From Adenophora triphylla var. japonica (taxonomy: Eukaryota; Streptophyta; Magnoliopsida; Asterales; Campanulaceae), in the NCBI GenBank assembly GCA_022495995.1, contig JAFEMH010004891.1, positions 1-64,000 on the forward strand: a stretch of DNA of 64,000 nt, written 5' to 3'. Below the pieces are notes generated by a model. The model did no database searches, was not told where the DNA came from, and saw only the letters and a list, made by a program, of their open reading frames with translations. How positions within the stretch are numbered: the stretch's first letter is position 1; every line of letters begins with the position of its first letter. Position numbers and translations under genes: made by a program. Below are positions 44,740-55,060 of the stretch, piece by piece.

Positions 44740-45011
44740 TATTAAAATTACACTATTAAAAACAATAAAATTTAAAGCAAATACATGAAGCCTATATTTT
44801 CATTGTTGTGAGTTTAAATTTTCAGAAATTAATGATTCATATTGTATTGAGTGACTATTTTCTTTTAAAGATATCAAATGTATTTTTTTAATATGTGTAT
44901 CAAATTATTATGATCACTTAGTTTGGATTGGACGGTGTATAGAAAGGCAACAAAAATAAATACATAATATTGTTAATTTTGGTTAATTGTTTGATATGAA
45001 ATGAAGAAATA

Positions 45012-45282
45012 CTCCCTCCGTCTCACGTGAATACAAACTTATTTCCTTTTTGTTCCGTCCCACGTGAATACAAACTGTCCAAAATGGAAATAAATTTATT
45101 ATTTTATATTCACCCTACCCCATCCACTCATTCTCTCTCTTCATTTCCTACCACACAATTTATTCAACCAACTCCACTCATTCTCTCTCTTCATTTCCTA
45201 CCACACATTTTCATTATCTTAATAATATTTCTTAATTATCGTGCCCGGAAAAATGGTTTGTAATAAGGTGGGACGGAGGGAG
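45012..45282. mobile_element. Stowaway-like MITE 2
   Basis: 271 bp with ends CTCCCTCCGTCTCACGTGAA and GTGGGACGGAGGGAG flanked by TA. A direct repeat CCACTCATTCTCTCTCTTCA occurs twice inside (45115 and 45175). Confidence 0.85.
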
Positions 45283-46591
45283 TAGTTCTTAATTTGAAAT
45301 ATTAATTACACTTTTTAAGGATGCATATAAAAATTGAATCGTTCCTAAAATTTATCCTGATTAATGTCTACTATTTTAAGAAAAATATTATTTACTAAAT
45401 AATGTTTAATTCTGAAGTTTCTTAAAGATAATTATTTTAATAAGTGAAATTTGATAGTATATAAGAGTGACTCTATTTTTCAAATGAGAACATTCTGTTG
45501 GAATTGTGAATTAAGTCAATCACATATAAATTAGATACTAAAAATTAACGTGATTTTGGGAGTTGGCTTCTTCTATCTTCATAATTATTGTTAATAATTA
45601 TTGTTAATGATGATGTCAAAACCGTTCGGATCAGTCCAAATTTAGCGATAGGTTATATTTCAACGATTAAATAGCTTGAAACAGAGAAACAAACACGTAA
45701 ACTAAGCCGGAGCTTCTCCGGCGAAGGCCCTCCGGAGTGAGAGTAAGTATTTGCTTTGTGAGAGAGAGGAATCAATTGACAAGAGTTTAGGGTCAAAAGA
45801 TAACGTACCAAATAATGTAAATTATGGCTTGTATTTTTAGGTATAGCATTATATAATCCATGTTGAATTAGATTGCTAAGAGAAAAGATATCAATCCTAG
45901 GAGGATTATACTTGATAAGTCCTTGTTGGACCTGAATTTGTATGAGAGGTGGTTACAATCGTAGGAGGATTATAACTGCTCAATGTCCCAATTTAAATAG
46001 GATAGTATAAACTACAATTCTGCACGTGCACCGAGGAGGAGGCTCCTCGTTGTCTCAGCCAGGTCGTCTTATGTTGATGCCGAGGAGAAGTTATGAGGAG
46101 AATGGAGAAACCCATTTCCTTTGCTTGATAGCCGAGGAGGTCTCCTCGTCGCCAAGGGAGTCTTGCTCGGCCTTGGAGGGAGGCCTTCCTCGGTGCTTAC
46201 TGGGCCTTGGTCATACGCCTGCTATGTTCATGATGACATAGGGGAAATGACGAGGAGGCAAAACGAGGAAGGTAGGGAAGGCCCATTCCCTTCATCGTAT
46301 ATGAGATGTGGATTATGTTTATGACCCAATCCATTTGGGTCTTGCCCGGACTAGCCCATGTTCGTATTACGGTTTATACCGTTCAGTGGCCCTCGAATTC
46401 CTATATCGGCTATGATGAGGAGGAAGTAGTGCTCTACCTCGGTATAAACGAATACGAAAGGACGTTGACGTGGCAAGAGTCGCTTCATATATCCGCTGAT
46501 TAAATAGTACAATGATGGGGCGTGGTGCACGATGTCTAACACGTCTTGGAAACACGCCAAAGCATTTAATGCGATGAGAAAGGACGGCGTC
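45283..46591. other. Intergenic stretch with possible LTR fragment
   Basis: The first 750 bp are AT-rich with no gene. From about 46020 the base composition becomes GC-rich, with palindromes CGAGGAGGAGGCTCCTCG (46032) and CGAGGAGGTCTCCTCG (46133). The end contains GCATTTAATGCGATGAG, reminiscent of LTR sequence. It may be part of another LTR interrupted by element C at 46592; no second end was found. Confidence 0.3.
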
Positions 46592-47867
46592 TGAATGTAC
46601 GCTCGCCGAAAAATTAATGAATTTTTTAGGAGTCGCCGCGCCGTTTTAAAGAAAACATTGAAAACCTTTGAAAAGAGAATTTGGGTCCGGGGGTCAGGTT
46701 ACGTGTTGGGAAGAACCGAGAGTTCACCCAACACTCCTCGTCCGTGGACGAGTTTTTCTAATTAAACATCCAAACATTCAAAGTGTGTGCAAACAATGAT
46801 GACAAACAAGTGTAGCAAAATGAATTTTATTGATTGAAATGAGATTTTACAACTTGTGAGCCATTTGATTAGGGAGGCCACATCCCAATTACAGAAATCA
46901 AAACAGATTACAACTGAAAAAGGATCTCTGCAAACAGACAAGATGTGTCGCGTGACACATAACATGCATGGCTGGATGTGTCGCGTGACACAGGATCCAC
47001 CCAGGCACGTTGTGTCGCGTGACACAGGATGTCCATCTGCAGAGATCTCACAGCTTGAACACCAGATGAACAGAAACCAACACAGATCTAATTATATTAA
47101 CAATTGAGCTTCAGAAATACGTAATTAAACAATTATTCAACCAAGGGGGTGTGGATATGGGGAGATCCACACTCCCTTGGGAATCAAACAACAATTCTAG
47201 CAATGATCAATTCATAAGCATGAAATTATACAAAACCAAACGATTAAACAGAGAGATTGTGATTGGATTTCAGTTAGTAAGACAGATGGAGTCGAATTAC
47301 TGAATCAGATGAGTATATGAGAATTGAATTATGAAAATGACAAGTCTAAGAGAGAAGAGTAGGGAATTGGTGAGTTACCCTTGTAGTGTCCACGAATTCT
47401 ATACCAAGTCTGGTATAGAACTCTTCAGCAAGCAGCTTCTGAGCCTTAGTTGAGCTTGGGAGGAGTGGTTGATGGAGGATCTAAATGGTAGTGGGATCCC
47501 AATATGAGAGGGGGAGGGTCTTATTTATAGGCTGCTTATGATGGGCACATTGTGTCGTACGACCTCCTGCAACCACTTTCCATGGCTCGAGTTGTCGCGT
47601 GACACAACATGTCACTAACCGTTTTTGGCGCCAAAACTTGATTCTGGAACATTCCAGGTTAATACCCAAAAGGTCCAAAATTGGTTTATTCCTTGTAGGT
47701 CCTTTTGCATGAGCAAAGTACTAAAAAGTACTTCCTTCGCGAGAAACTTATGAAATATTTTCGGAAGTCTTGGAATGGACCGGGAATTTACCAAAATGCC
47801 CCTTAGTGCAATTTATCGTATTAAAATGCACCTATAAAGGGTCGCGAATTGGATTGGCGTACTTACA
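46592..47867 (-). mobile_element. Element C 3' LTR (minus orientation)
   Basis: On the minus strand it starts TGTAAGTACGCCAATCC at 47867 and ends GCGTACATTCA at 46592. It is 1276 bp and clearly related to the E LTR. TATA box CTATAAATAA is at 47521-47530 (minus). Palindromes TGTGTCGTACGAC (47551) and TTGTCGCGTGACACAA (47592) lie upstream of it, and three TGTGTCGCGTGACACA copies (46944, 46976, 47010) lie downstream. U5 blocks are at 46629-46704. Confidence 0.82.
46629..46704 (-). promoter_or_regulatory. U5 conserved blocks of the C LTR
   Basis: The minus strand reads CGTAACCTGACCCCCGGACC and then GGCGCGGCGACTCC, preceded by a GGGTGAAC...GTTCTTCCC inverted repeat. Same order as in E, A and B. 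Confidence 0.6.
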
Positions 47868-48003
47868 GAGCCTATCGGCAACGTCACTTATGGAAGAAGT
47901 GAGGTTGTCGATAAGAAAAGACCCAATCCCAATGAGCGACTGGGGATATGGTGGATGGCTGGACAATGATTGGTGAGATCGGATGGCTGGACCTTTGGAG
48001 AAA

Positions 48004-48048
48004 GGATTCCTACGTATCCCTAGGATGGAATCAAGTCGGTCGTAGTTC
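48004..48048 (-). promoter_or_regulatory. Hairpin block 2, C copy
   Basis: The minus strand reads GAACTACGACCGACTTGATT and then GGGATACGTAGGAATCC, almost the same as 17631-17674 in element A. It lies about 140 bp from the LTR, as in A. Confidence 0.65.
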
Positions 48049-48079
48049 AGACTATTCATTGGTGTCTGACCCAAATGAG

Positions 48080-48605
48080 ACTGTTTGGAGGCGTCTGAAC
48101 CCGGTGGAAGACTGTTGGGAGACGTCTGAACCCGGTAAAAGACTGTTAGGAGGCGTCTGAACCCGATGAAAGACTGTTGGGAGGCGTCTGAACCCGATGG
48201 AAGACTGTTGGGAGGCGTCTGAACCCGGTGGAAGACTGTTAGGAGGCGTCTGAACCCGGTGGAAGACTGTTGGGAGGCGTCTGAACCCGGTGGAAGACTG
48301 TTTGGAGGCGTCTGAACCCGGTGGAAGACTGTTAGGAGGCGTCTGAACCCGATGGAAGACTGTTAGGAGGCGTCTGATGTCGATGGAAGACTGTTAGGAG
48401 GCGTCTGATCCCGATGAAAGATTGTTAAGAGGCGTCTGAACCCGGATGGAAGACTGTTAGGAGGCGTCTGAACCCGAATGGAAGACTGTTAGGAGGCGTC
48501 TGAACCCGATGAAAGACTGTTAGGAGGCGTCTGAACCCGATGGAAGACTGTTAGGAGGCGTCTGAACCCGATGGAAGACTGTTAGAAGGCTTCTGAACCC
48601 GGTTG
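48080..48605. repeat. Tandem array in element C (31 bp x about 17)
   Basis: Units read GGAAGACTGTTAGGAGGC then GTCTGAACCCGAT, with G/A alternatives. The array lies directly inside the LTR-proximal region, as in A and E, but its sequence is unrelated to theirs. Confidence 0.9.
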
Positions 48606-49307
48606 TGCGAGATGAGCTGAAGGAAAAGATTTTCGAGAATACCAGACATGATGATTTGAAAATTTGAATGAGATATGATTTCATACATGTGATGTGCTTA
48701 CTTGTAGCTGCCGGAGGGACTGATGCTACGGCTGATGATCGCGGGGGGTTGTAGCTGCCGGAGGGTCTTAAGCTACAACTGCTGATGATTGTGGCTGTCG
48801 GAGGGTCTTATACCACTGTTGATGAAAAGCTGGTGTGCCGTGCAAGAGACGGTTTTTGTTGATGATTGGCTGACTTTGGAGTCATGAACTTTGTTCGATG
48901 GGACATGAACTTTGTTTGCTAGATTACCATGGAAGGCGGATTTCGTTAACAACTTGGCGGCGGGGCCGATGATCTTGATGCACATTGCTGGGGAGACTGC
49001 TAGATTTGGATTCTTTGTCTTGATTTTGGTTGAGGGACAGTCCTCATGATTCGACTATGCTCAGTTGATTATTGTTCCTGCGGGGGGAATCACAAAGTAT
49101 GCCATAGGGGTTAAAGTTCAAAAACAGCAAACCACAGGGGTGGTTTTGAAAATTATGACTAGGGGGCCACAGACCCTTTTAAAACCTTGAACAGTCGCCA
49201 TTTGAAAACCACGGTTGAGAGGGAGACGAACAGCTTGAGAGAAAAACAAAGTGATACGCACGAAATCAAGGGAAATCAAGGGCTTGGTTCGGATTCCTCT
49301 TGGGACA

Positions 49308-50262
49308 ATGCCTCCTAGATCAGGCCCTACGAAGAAAGGTCCTCAACAAGCCGAGTTAGCTGCTCGTCGGAAAGGAATTCATCGAAATCAAAGGCCATTC
49401 ATCTCGCTAGCTGTGAGGGGAGAGTTTTATCCTCACCTTAAAGAGCATACTTCTGCGACCGAGAAGAAATCCACGGTATTTTCTGTAACCCTTGCTTTTT
49501 ATTGATTTGAAATTGAATTTTATGCCAAAAAGATTCGAGCTTTGCATGTGAAATTATGAATTAACTGCGTGAACTGAACTAGGAAAGGATTATGAGTGCA
49601 TGCTATATGATTTAACCTAATTTTGTTTGAAAAAGGGGTAAAACAGATTCAAATAGGAAAAATGACCTCTTTTTTTATGTGAACTGGACAAGTATGAACA
49701 TTGATTGACATGTTTTTAAGGAGAAAAAATGAGATATTCATACCTGCGCTGTGTTTACCTGTAGAGACTGCGTACCCGGGGCTCTCCGGAGGTGATTGGC
49801 AGGTTGTGGGACAGCTTGCCCAGCAGCTAGGAGTTGATTCATTCGCCCAAGGGCATGGTTTATGGTGCTAGATTGGGACAGTTTTTCGAGATGGCGAAAG
49901 CCATAGGGGATACCCAGAGGAGTGTTGAGCTGATGAGAGCATTCCGGGAGTTCTGGTGGGAGACTACCCATTCCTTTCATTTTTCCTGGGGGAGGCGACG
50001 GTCACGCCATACGACTTTACAGTTATCACGGGCCTGCCCTTCACTGCTGAGCCTCTTTATTTGGATGAGCCAGCGCCTATTGCTGATCCCCAGCCTCCTA
50101 CTGATGCAGATTTTATGGAGTTGCTTGGTTTCATTCCCCGAGACAAGAAGGGGAATGGATATGAGCTGGGTGAGCTTCACAGTCATGTTGAGGAGCAGAG
50201 CAGGGACTATCCAGCGGTCCTAAATGATTCTGAGGAGAGCCGAATGAGAGCAGAGAGGTTAG
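49308..50262 (+). pseudogene. Element C antisense PMD gene, truncated by element B
   Basis: Exon 1 (49308-49475, 56 codons) starts MPPRSGPTKKGPQQAELAAR, contains GEFYPHLKEH and ends before the donor GTATTTTC. Intron 1 is 49476-49764 with acceptor TTTACCTGTAG. Exon 2 from 49765 reads LRTRGSPEVIGRLWDSL, then one in-frame TAG, then GQFFEMAKAIGDTQRS, FREFWWETTHSFHFSW, GEATVTPYDFTVITGLPF and LLGFIPRDKKGNGYELG. These are plant mobile domain blocks. It runs opposite to element C itself. A frameshift lies near 49980. The 5' LTR of element B begins at 50263 and ends the gene. Confidence 0.78.
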
Positions 50263-50411
50263 TGTTAGTACCCGGTCCGAAAAAAGGTATTCCAAATACC
50301 TGGCCCGGTTAATTAATAAAAAGCCCTAAAGAAACCCTAACCCTAAAAAAGTCATTAACTTCTTCCGTACTGCGCCGTCACTGTCAGCTTGGAAAGGACG
50401 CCAGTTGGAAG

Positions 50412-50536
50412 AGCCGATCGGCCCTTTGCCCGTGCATTGGCCGATCGACCCTTTTATTTAGAGCCGATCGACCCTTCCATCCTAGGGCCGATCGACCCTT
50501 TATAAGCCCAGCCCAGGTACCGAGGTATTATAAATA
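50412..50536 (+). promoter_or_regulatory. Element B LTR promoter: GGCCGATCGRCC repeats plus TATA
   Basis: Four copies of GCCGATCGACCCTT-type sequence start at about 50412, 50440, 50463 and 50488, about every 25 bp. Their core GGCCGATCGGCC is a perfect palindrome. The TATA box ATTATAAATAG follows at 50527. The same motif occurs in front of the antisense gene at 61580-61695. Confidence 0.75.
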
Positions 50537-51120
50537 GGGGTGCCCGGCTCCCCATATTCCCAACATAATTTCTCCGGGAGAAGCAAGCCATACTTGCTTT
50601 AACCTTTATTTCCTCTTTTCCTCTCGAATCGCCAAGATTCGACCTCCAAGTCTTGCTACAATTGGTAAGACCCTCTTTTTAATATTCTTGTTCTTTATTA
50701 TTGTCTTTATTATTATTGTTTGCATGCTTAATATATTTTAATTGCTTTATCTCTTGCTTATGCCATATATGCTAGATTTAGGGTTGTTTTAATATATTTA
50801 ATTGTTCATAGCAGAGGATGATCTAAGGTTTCGTCCAAAGAAACCCAATGGATCTAGGAACTATTTCTTTCCTTCCACCTTAGTTATAATTATCCCATGA
50901 TCAACAATCCCCCAAGGATGAACGTTGATTAGTGCACCTTCCGAGGGCCTAACTCAAAGGTTCTAGGGTGTGATCATCAATAAATTCTTTCTCTCCCCTC
51001 CTCCTTATGCATGATCCCGCTTCTTCTATCTATTCCCGTAAACACCGCACACAACCAACACCCCACATGCTAGAAAGACCGATTCGTCGGGCAATAGGAG
51101 TGATAGCGTTTCTTCTTCTG

Positions 51121-51202
51121 TTGTAACTTGACCCCCGAACCCAATTAACTGTTTAGCCTTTTTTCAAAGCTTTGGGCTATATCAAAGTGGCGTGGCGACT
51201 CT
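51121..51202 (+). promoter_or_regulatory. U5 conserved blocks of the B LTR
   Basis: TTGTAACTTGACCCCCGAAC (51121) and GTGGCGTGGCGACTCTC (51187). The latter repeats the first nine bases of the real primer binding site at 51338. Confidence 0.6.
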
Positions 51203-51337
51203 CAAAATTTAAATTAATATTTTTAATATGGTTTAAATCGAGTGTCACTAAATGAATATCCCATTTCGATTCGACATTATATGATTAATTATTTGAAACT
51301 TCCGAATGCGCGTTGCATCGGGACGGGGTATTCACAG

Positions 51338-51356
51338 TGGCGACTCTGCTGGGGAC
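51338..51356 (+). promoter_or_regulatory. Element B primer binding site
   Basis: TGGCGACTCTGCTGGGGAC begins 1 bp after the LTR. TGG complements the CCA end of a tRNA. I could not assign the tRNA with certainty; Arg is used by Ogre-type relatives. Confidence 0.75.
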
Positions 51357-52177
51357 TGTTTTGAAATTTTTTCAAACTAAGTGGGTCAGACTTTCGTTTT
51401 CCTTTGTGGTGTTGTATTGTGCTTTCTTTTTTATTTTCTTTACTCTTAACTGTTGCATTGCATGCATGCATTTCATGTAAATAAAAAATCTTTCTCTTTT
51501 TTCTCTAAAAGGAATTAGATTTCTCTACCTCACACTACCACTAGAGTCCGTGTCACACTGCACAGACACCCTTTTACCCTTCGGAGAAGCCAAAGTGCGG
51601 GAAGTGTGGTGATCATGTCTCCTCCCTTCCGAGTCTCACTTGGCCATCCACTCATCAGTGCGCTTCGGCTGCACGGTGGGAACCTAAAACCTAACCCTTG
51701 CGTCACCCACTTTTTTAGGAATACACTCCATATGACCGGTTGGTTTGACTAGCTTTTTTATATAGACAATTAATGAGGTCTTTACGTTAAGTCACCACGA
51801 ACCAATGATAAGTCAAGATCTATCGAGAGATTAAGAGCACTAAAAATTGATTTCCTTTTAAAGGACGTGCTATGTGAGGACGAGTTAGTTATTGTTAAAA
51901 GATCTTGGCCTATCATTAGTTTGTAGTACTTTTCATAAAAATCACATTAATTGTCTATGCGAGAAGGTTAGTCGTTAGGATTCACCACTTTAGGATATCT
52001 AGTTAGTTGCGAAAAAGGGGTATCCCTTCCAACCTTTGTAGGACTAAAATGTACCAAGCTTTTGTAAATAAAATTTTTTTAAGCTAGTACACTGCATTGA
52101 GTCAACCCCTCTCCTAAAACCGAGTCTTTTCTGATACTTCCGCAGAGCTAAGGTCGGGCCGCGTTCTTCATTCGACA
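51357..52177 (+). other. Element B leader
   Basis: Noncoding leader of about 820 bp with a C/T-rich middle. No gene is seen on either strand. Confidence 0.6.
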
Positions 52178-53978
52178 ATGACAACCTTGCCTCCATCAAC
52201 TACTCCAAGCGCACCTGCTGCCTCTGCAACCAGTTCTACACCAGTCACTTCAATGGAAGGTCTTGCCAACCTCGACTTCAATGACATTCCGCCTGCTCTG
52301 CATGCCTACTTTGCCGGTTTGACCATGAGGGTTGAGAAACTTGAAGAGCAGAATCGCACTTTGAAGAACCACAATCAAGAGCTGAAGGATCATTTTGTTG
52401 AGGAACTCAGTAAAAGGGGACATAAGGTTATCTTGATGGGGAATGAAGTAGTCGATGTTGAAGATGAAACTGTCAATACTCCTAATCCCGCCAATCCCAA
52501 TGCACCTACCTTCCCTCTACCCAACTATGTTCCAAGCAACTACAATAATGTTCCACCACCTGTCATGTATGGGAGCTCAAGCAAGTCCAAAGGACCCTAT
52601 CAACCTCCTGCCAACACACCCAAGAACCACTTTGCTAATCTACCCCCTCCCACTTTACCCTTCAATTATTCCGGTCACCATATCCCTACCTACTCCACCT
52701 CCCCTACCATTACTCAACCTCCTGCCATGCAGAACCCCAGCATTGCTACAGACCCGACTGTGTTAGCGTTGATTGAACAAGTGAAGGCATTGACCGAGCA
52801 AATGGGAAAGCAAGGTGTGTCCCCCATCAAGATGCTTAATCCGAGCAAAGTTGCACCCCTACCTCAAGATTTCAAGATGCCCAAGATGGCTATGTTTGGA
52901 GGAGTCACTTGCCCAAAGACACATTTAGACAGGCTATACGTTGGCAATGAGGGCTAAAGATTGTACACCCGAGCAGATGGCAAGAATGTTCCATAAAGCA
53001 CATTGGAAGGGCCGCTCTCCGTTGGTTTACGAAGTTGAATGAGGAGGAAAGGGACACATGGGACAAGGTTAGTAGGGTGTTCTCTGAAAAGTATCAAGCA
53101 AACATGGATTGGCAAGTGAATAGGGCTGATTTGGAGCACACGCTTCAAAAGAATGGAGAGTCGATTTATGACTTCTACAAGCGTTGGAATGATAAGTTGA
53201 GCGAAATTCAAGATCCGCCCAAGGAGAATGAACAAAACAGATTTTTTTACAAGTGCTTGTTGCCCGGACACAAGTTGGCAGCTTGGTAATGGATACTTTC
53301 CCAATCTTAGGGAGATGGTGGATTCGGGCGTACGTTATGAAAGTGGCATCACCGGGATCACTCCACCGAAGGACACCGGGCCGCACAATTCGTTCCGCTA
53401 TAGAGCTCCCGCCACTACCGTAGCAAAGAAAGAGCCAGTGGGGCAAGTAAGTTATGTGCAAGGAGAAGCCGCTTTGGATGTTCAAGCCGTAATGAGGGGA
53501 ATAACAATGTTCACCGCGATAGAGATGTGTTTGACGATTTTGGAATGCCAATGGGCAAGGTTTTCGAAGTACTAGTAAAGAAGGGCTTGGTCAAGCCGCT
53601 TGAGAATTATGAACCGTTAAACCCAAGAGAAGACTTAGATGCTTCCAAATACTGCCACTACCACAAGTACAAGGGTCACACTACTGACACGCCTTCGGCC
53701 TGCGTTTGGTACAAGACTTGATTCGGCAAGGTAAGGTGGAGAAGCCGAAGTCTCCAAACGTTGTGGGGAATCCTCTCCCTAACAACAAGATCCACATGGT
53801 GGAAGGTAATTTTATCAGCTTGGTAGAGATGGAAGATGCTTTTGAGAAACTGGGGCTATCAACAGAAGATGTATTCTCAGCTGTTGTCAGAAAGGGATTG
53901 TTCGTGCCAAATTTGTCCGAGTATCTTGGTTTCGCTTTGAAGAGGGCCGTGCGAAACTCATCATCGAAGGGAAGGTAG
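52178..53978 (+). pseudogene. gag: Element B gag
   Basis: The ATG at 52178 opens a Ser/Thr/Pro-rich leader, followed by a coiled-coil-like MRVEKLEEQNRTLKNHNQEL, a Pro/Asn-rich middle, and the retrotransposon-gag fold (KVAPLPQDFKMPKMAMFGGV; WFTKLNEEERDTWDKVSRVF; YDFYKRWNDKLSEI). A zinc-knuckle-like YCHYHKYKGHTTD lies near 53655, with VQDLIRQGKVEKPKSP after it. The frame shifts near 52950, 53285, 53520 and 53700, each apparently by one base. Amino acid similarity to gag of element A is clear throughout. Confidence 0.82.
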
Positions 53979-54501
53979 AAAATCCTAGTAAGATAGTTGG
54001 TAGTAACATTGCTATGGTAGAGAAAGACCTCACCGATCCGAATAACTGCTGTGACGGACGCCGTAGGCGGTTGTGTCGGTTGTAATTCGAGTTCAATTTA
54101 TAAAGAATTTTCTTGTTATATCTGCTGTCTTTTGAGGAACCTGTCTAGAGAAGTTGCCTCGTTAAATGGTAGTTATGTGGAAGAGAGTCCTAAACCTCTC
54201 TCGTTGGTGAAATTCACGCAGAAGTATCCGATATGGAGAAGAATGGGGTTAGTCTACTCACGAGGTCCGGAAAGGTGTATCAACCGAGGAAGATAAAGGG
54301 GCGAAGAAAGTGTTTGGTCCGAAAACCGAAATAGTAAATCCCGATAAAGAAGACCCTATCCTCACGCAGCCTGAAGCTAACTCAAGCCAATATATCCTTA
54401 TGGTCCTTGCTAACGTCCTCATATGCCCATAGGATGATGTTGGAACAGAATCTCACTGCAACTTTGGTGCCGTCGATACAAAGCCGTAAGATGTAACACA
54501 G
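53979..54501 (+). pseudogene. Element B gag-protease linker
   Basis: Short broken frames only. I recognise no domain. It corresponds to the 3299-5480 interval of A but is about four times shorter. Confidence 0.45.
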
Positions 54502-55060
54502 ATGATCGGCAACATACACTTTGGGAATATCATTACATTTTCAGAGTTGGACATGCCGGAGTTTGGATCGGATCATAATGAACCACTGCACATCACTATT
54601 GAAGTCAACGGAAAGAGGTTGCCACGTATTTTTATAGACAACGGTTCTGCGGTGAACATACTGCCTTCTAGGATGATGGACGTCCTTGATCTAAGTCCCA
54701 CGGTATTTGAGACCTTCAGTTCATTCCGTGCGAGGATACGATTCTACTAGCCGGTCAGTGTTGGGAATAATCAGTTTGCCCCTTACTTGCGGGACCACTA
54801 CTATGATTGCTGAGTTTCAAGTCATAGACATACCTTCCACCTTCACCATGCTGCTGGGTAGGCCATGGTTGCATCAGATGAATGGAGTCCCCTCCTCATT
54901 GCATCAATGTGTGAAATTCCAGTCGGGCGATCAGGTGACAGTTATTTACAGCGATCTGGTAACATCTCAAGGAACAAGCACTGGGGGAAAGCCGGTCCTA
55001 CAGATTCAGCACGAAGAGGGTAGTTCTATGTTCAGCGGTTTTCAGCTAATAGCACAAGCA
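54502..55060 (+). pseudogene. Element B aspartic protease
   Basis: The frame reads MIGNIHFGNIITFSELDMPE, then the catalytic-type IFIDNGSAVNILPSRMMDVL. After a one-base shift near 54730 it continues with RGYDSTSRSVLGIISLPLTC and FTMLLGRPWLHQMNG. The LLGRPW block is the usual C-terminal protease motif. It is better preserved than in element A. Confidence 0.78.

Larger units (their letters stand above)
47868..49307 (-). mobile_element. Element C: 3' internal noncoding region
   Basis: This holds a degenerate polypurine tract, a hairpin block (48004-48048), a 31-bp array (48080-48605) and a shorter repeat of about 50 bp (GTAGCTGCCGGAGGG, three times at 48703-48830). No gene is seen on the minus strand. 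The antisense PMD gene starts at 49308 on the plus strand. Confidence 0.65.
50263..51336 (+). mobile_element. Element B 5' LTR
   Basis: The LTR starts TGTTAGTACCCGGTCC after the flank GTTAG and ends GGGGTATTCACA, followed by a primer binding site. It is 1074 bp. Promoter palindromes lie at 50412-50505 with a TATA box at 50527-50536, and U5 blocks at 51121-51202. The 3' LTR is beyond the window. Confidence 0.88.

Noticed and set aside
45690..45760. First exon of a host gene with donor GTAAGTATTTG
   Set aside because: The donor-like site is good but no ATG frame, TATA box or downstream exon could be linked to it.
46026..46324. Overlapping plus-strand frames in the GC-rich block
   Set aside because: No recognisable domain, composition driven by CGAGGAG repeats, and no counterpart elsewhere.
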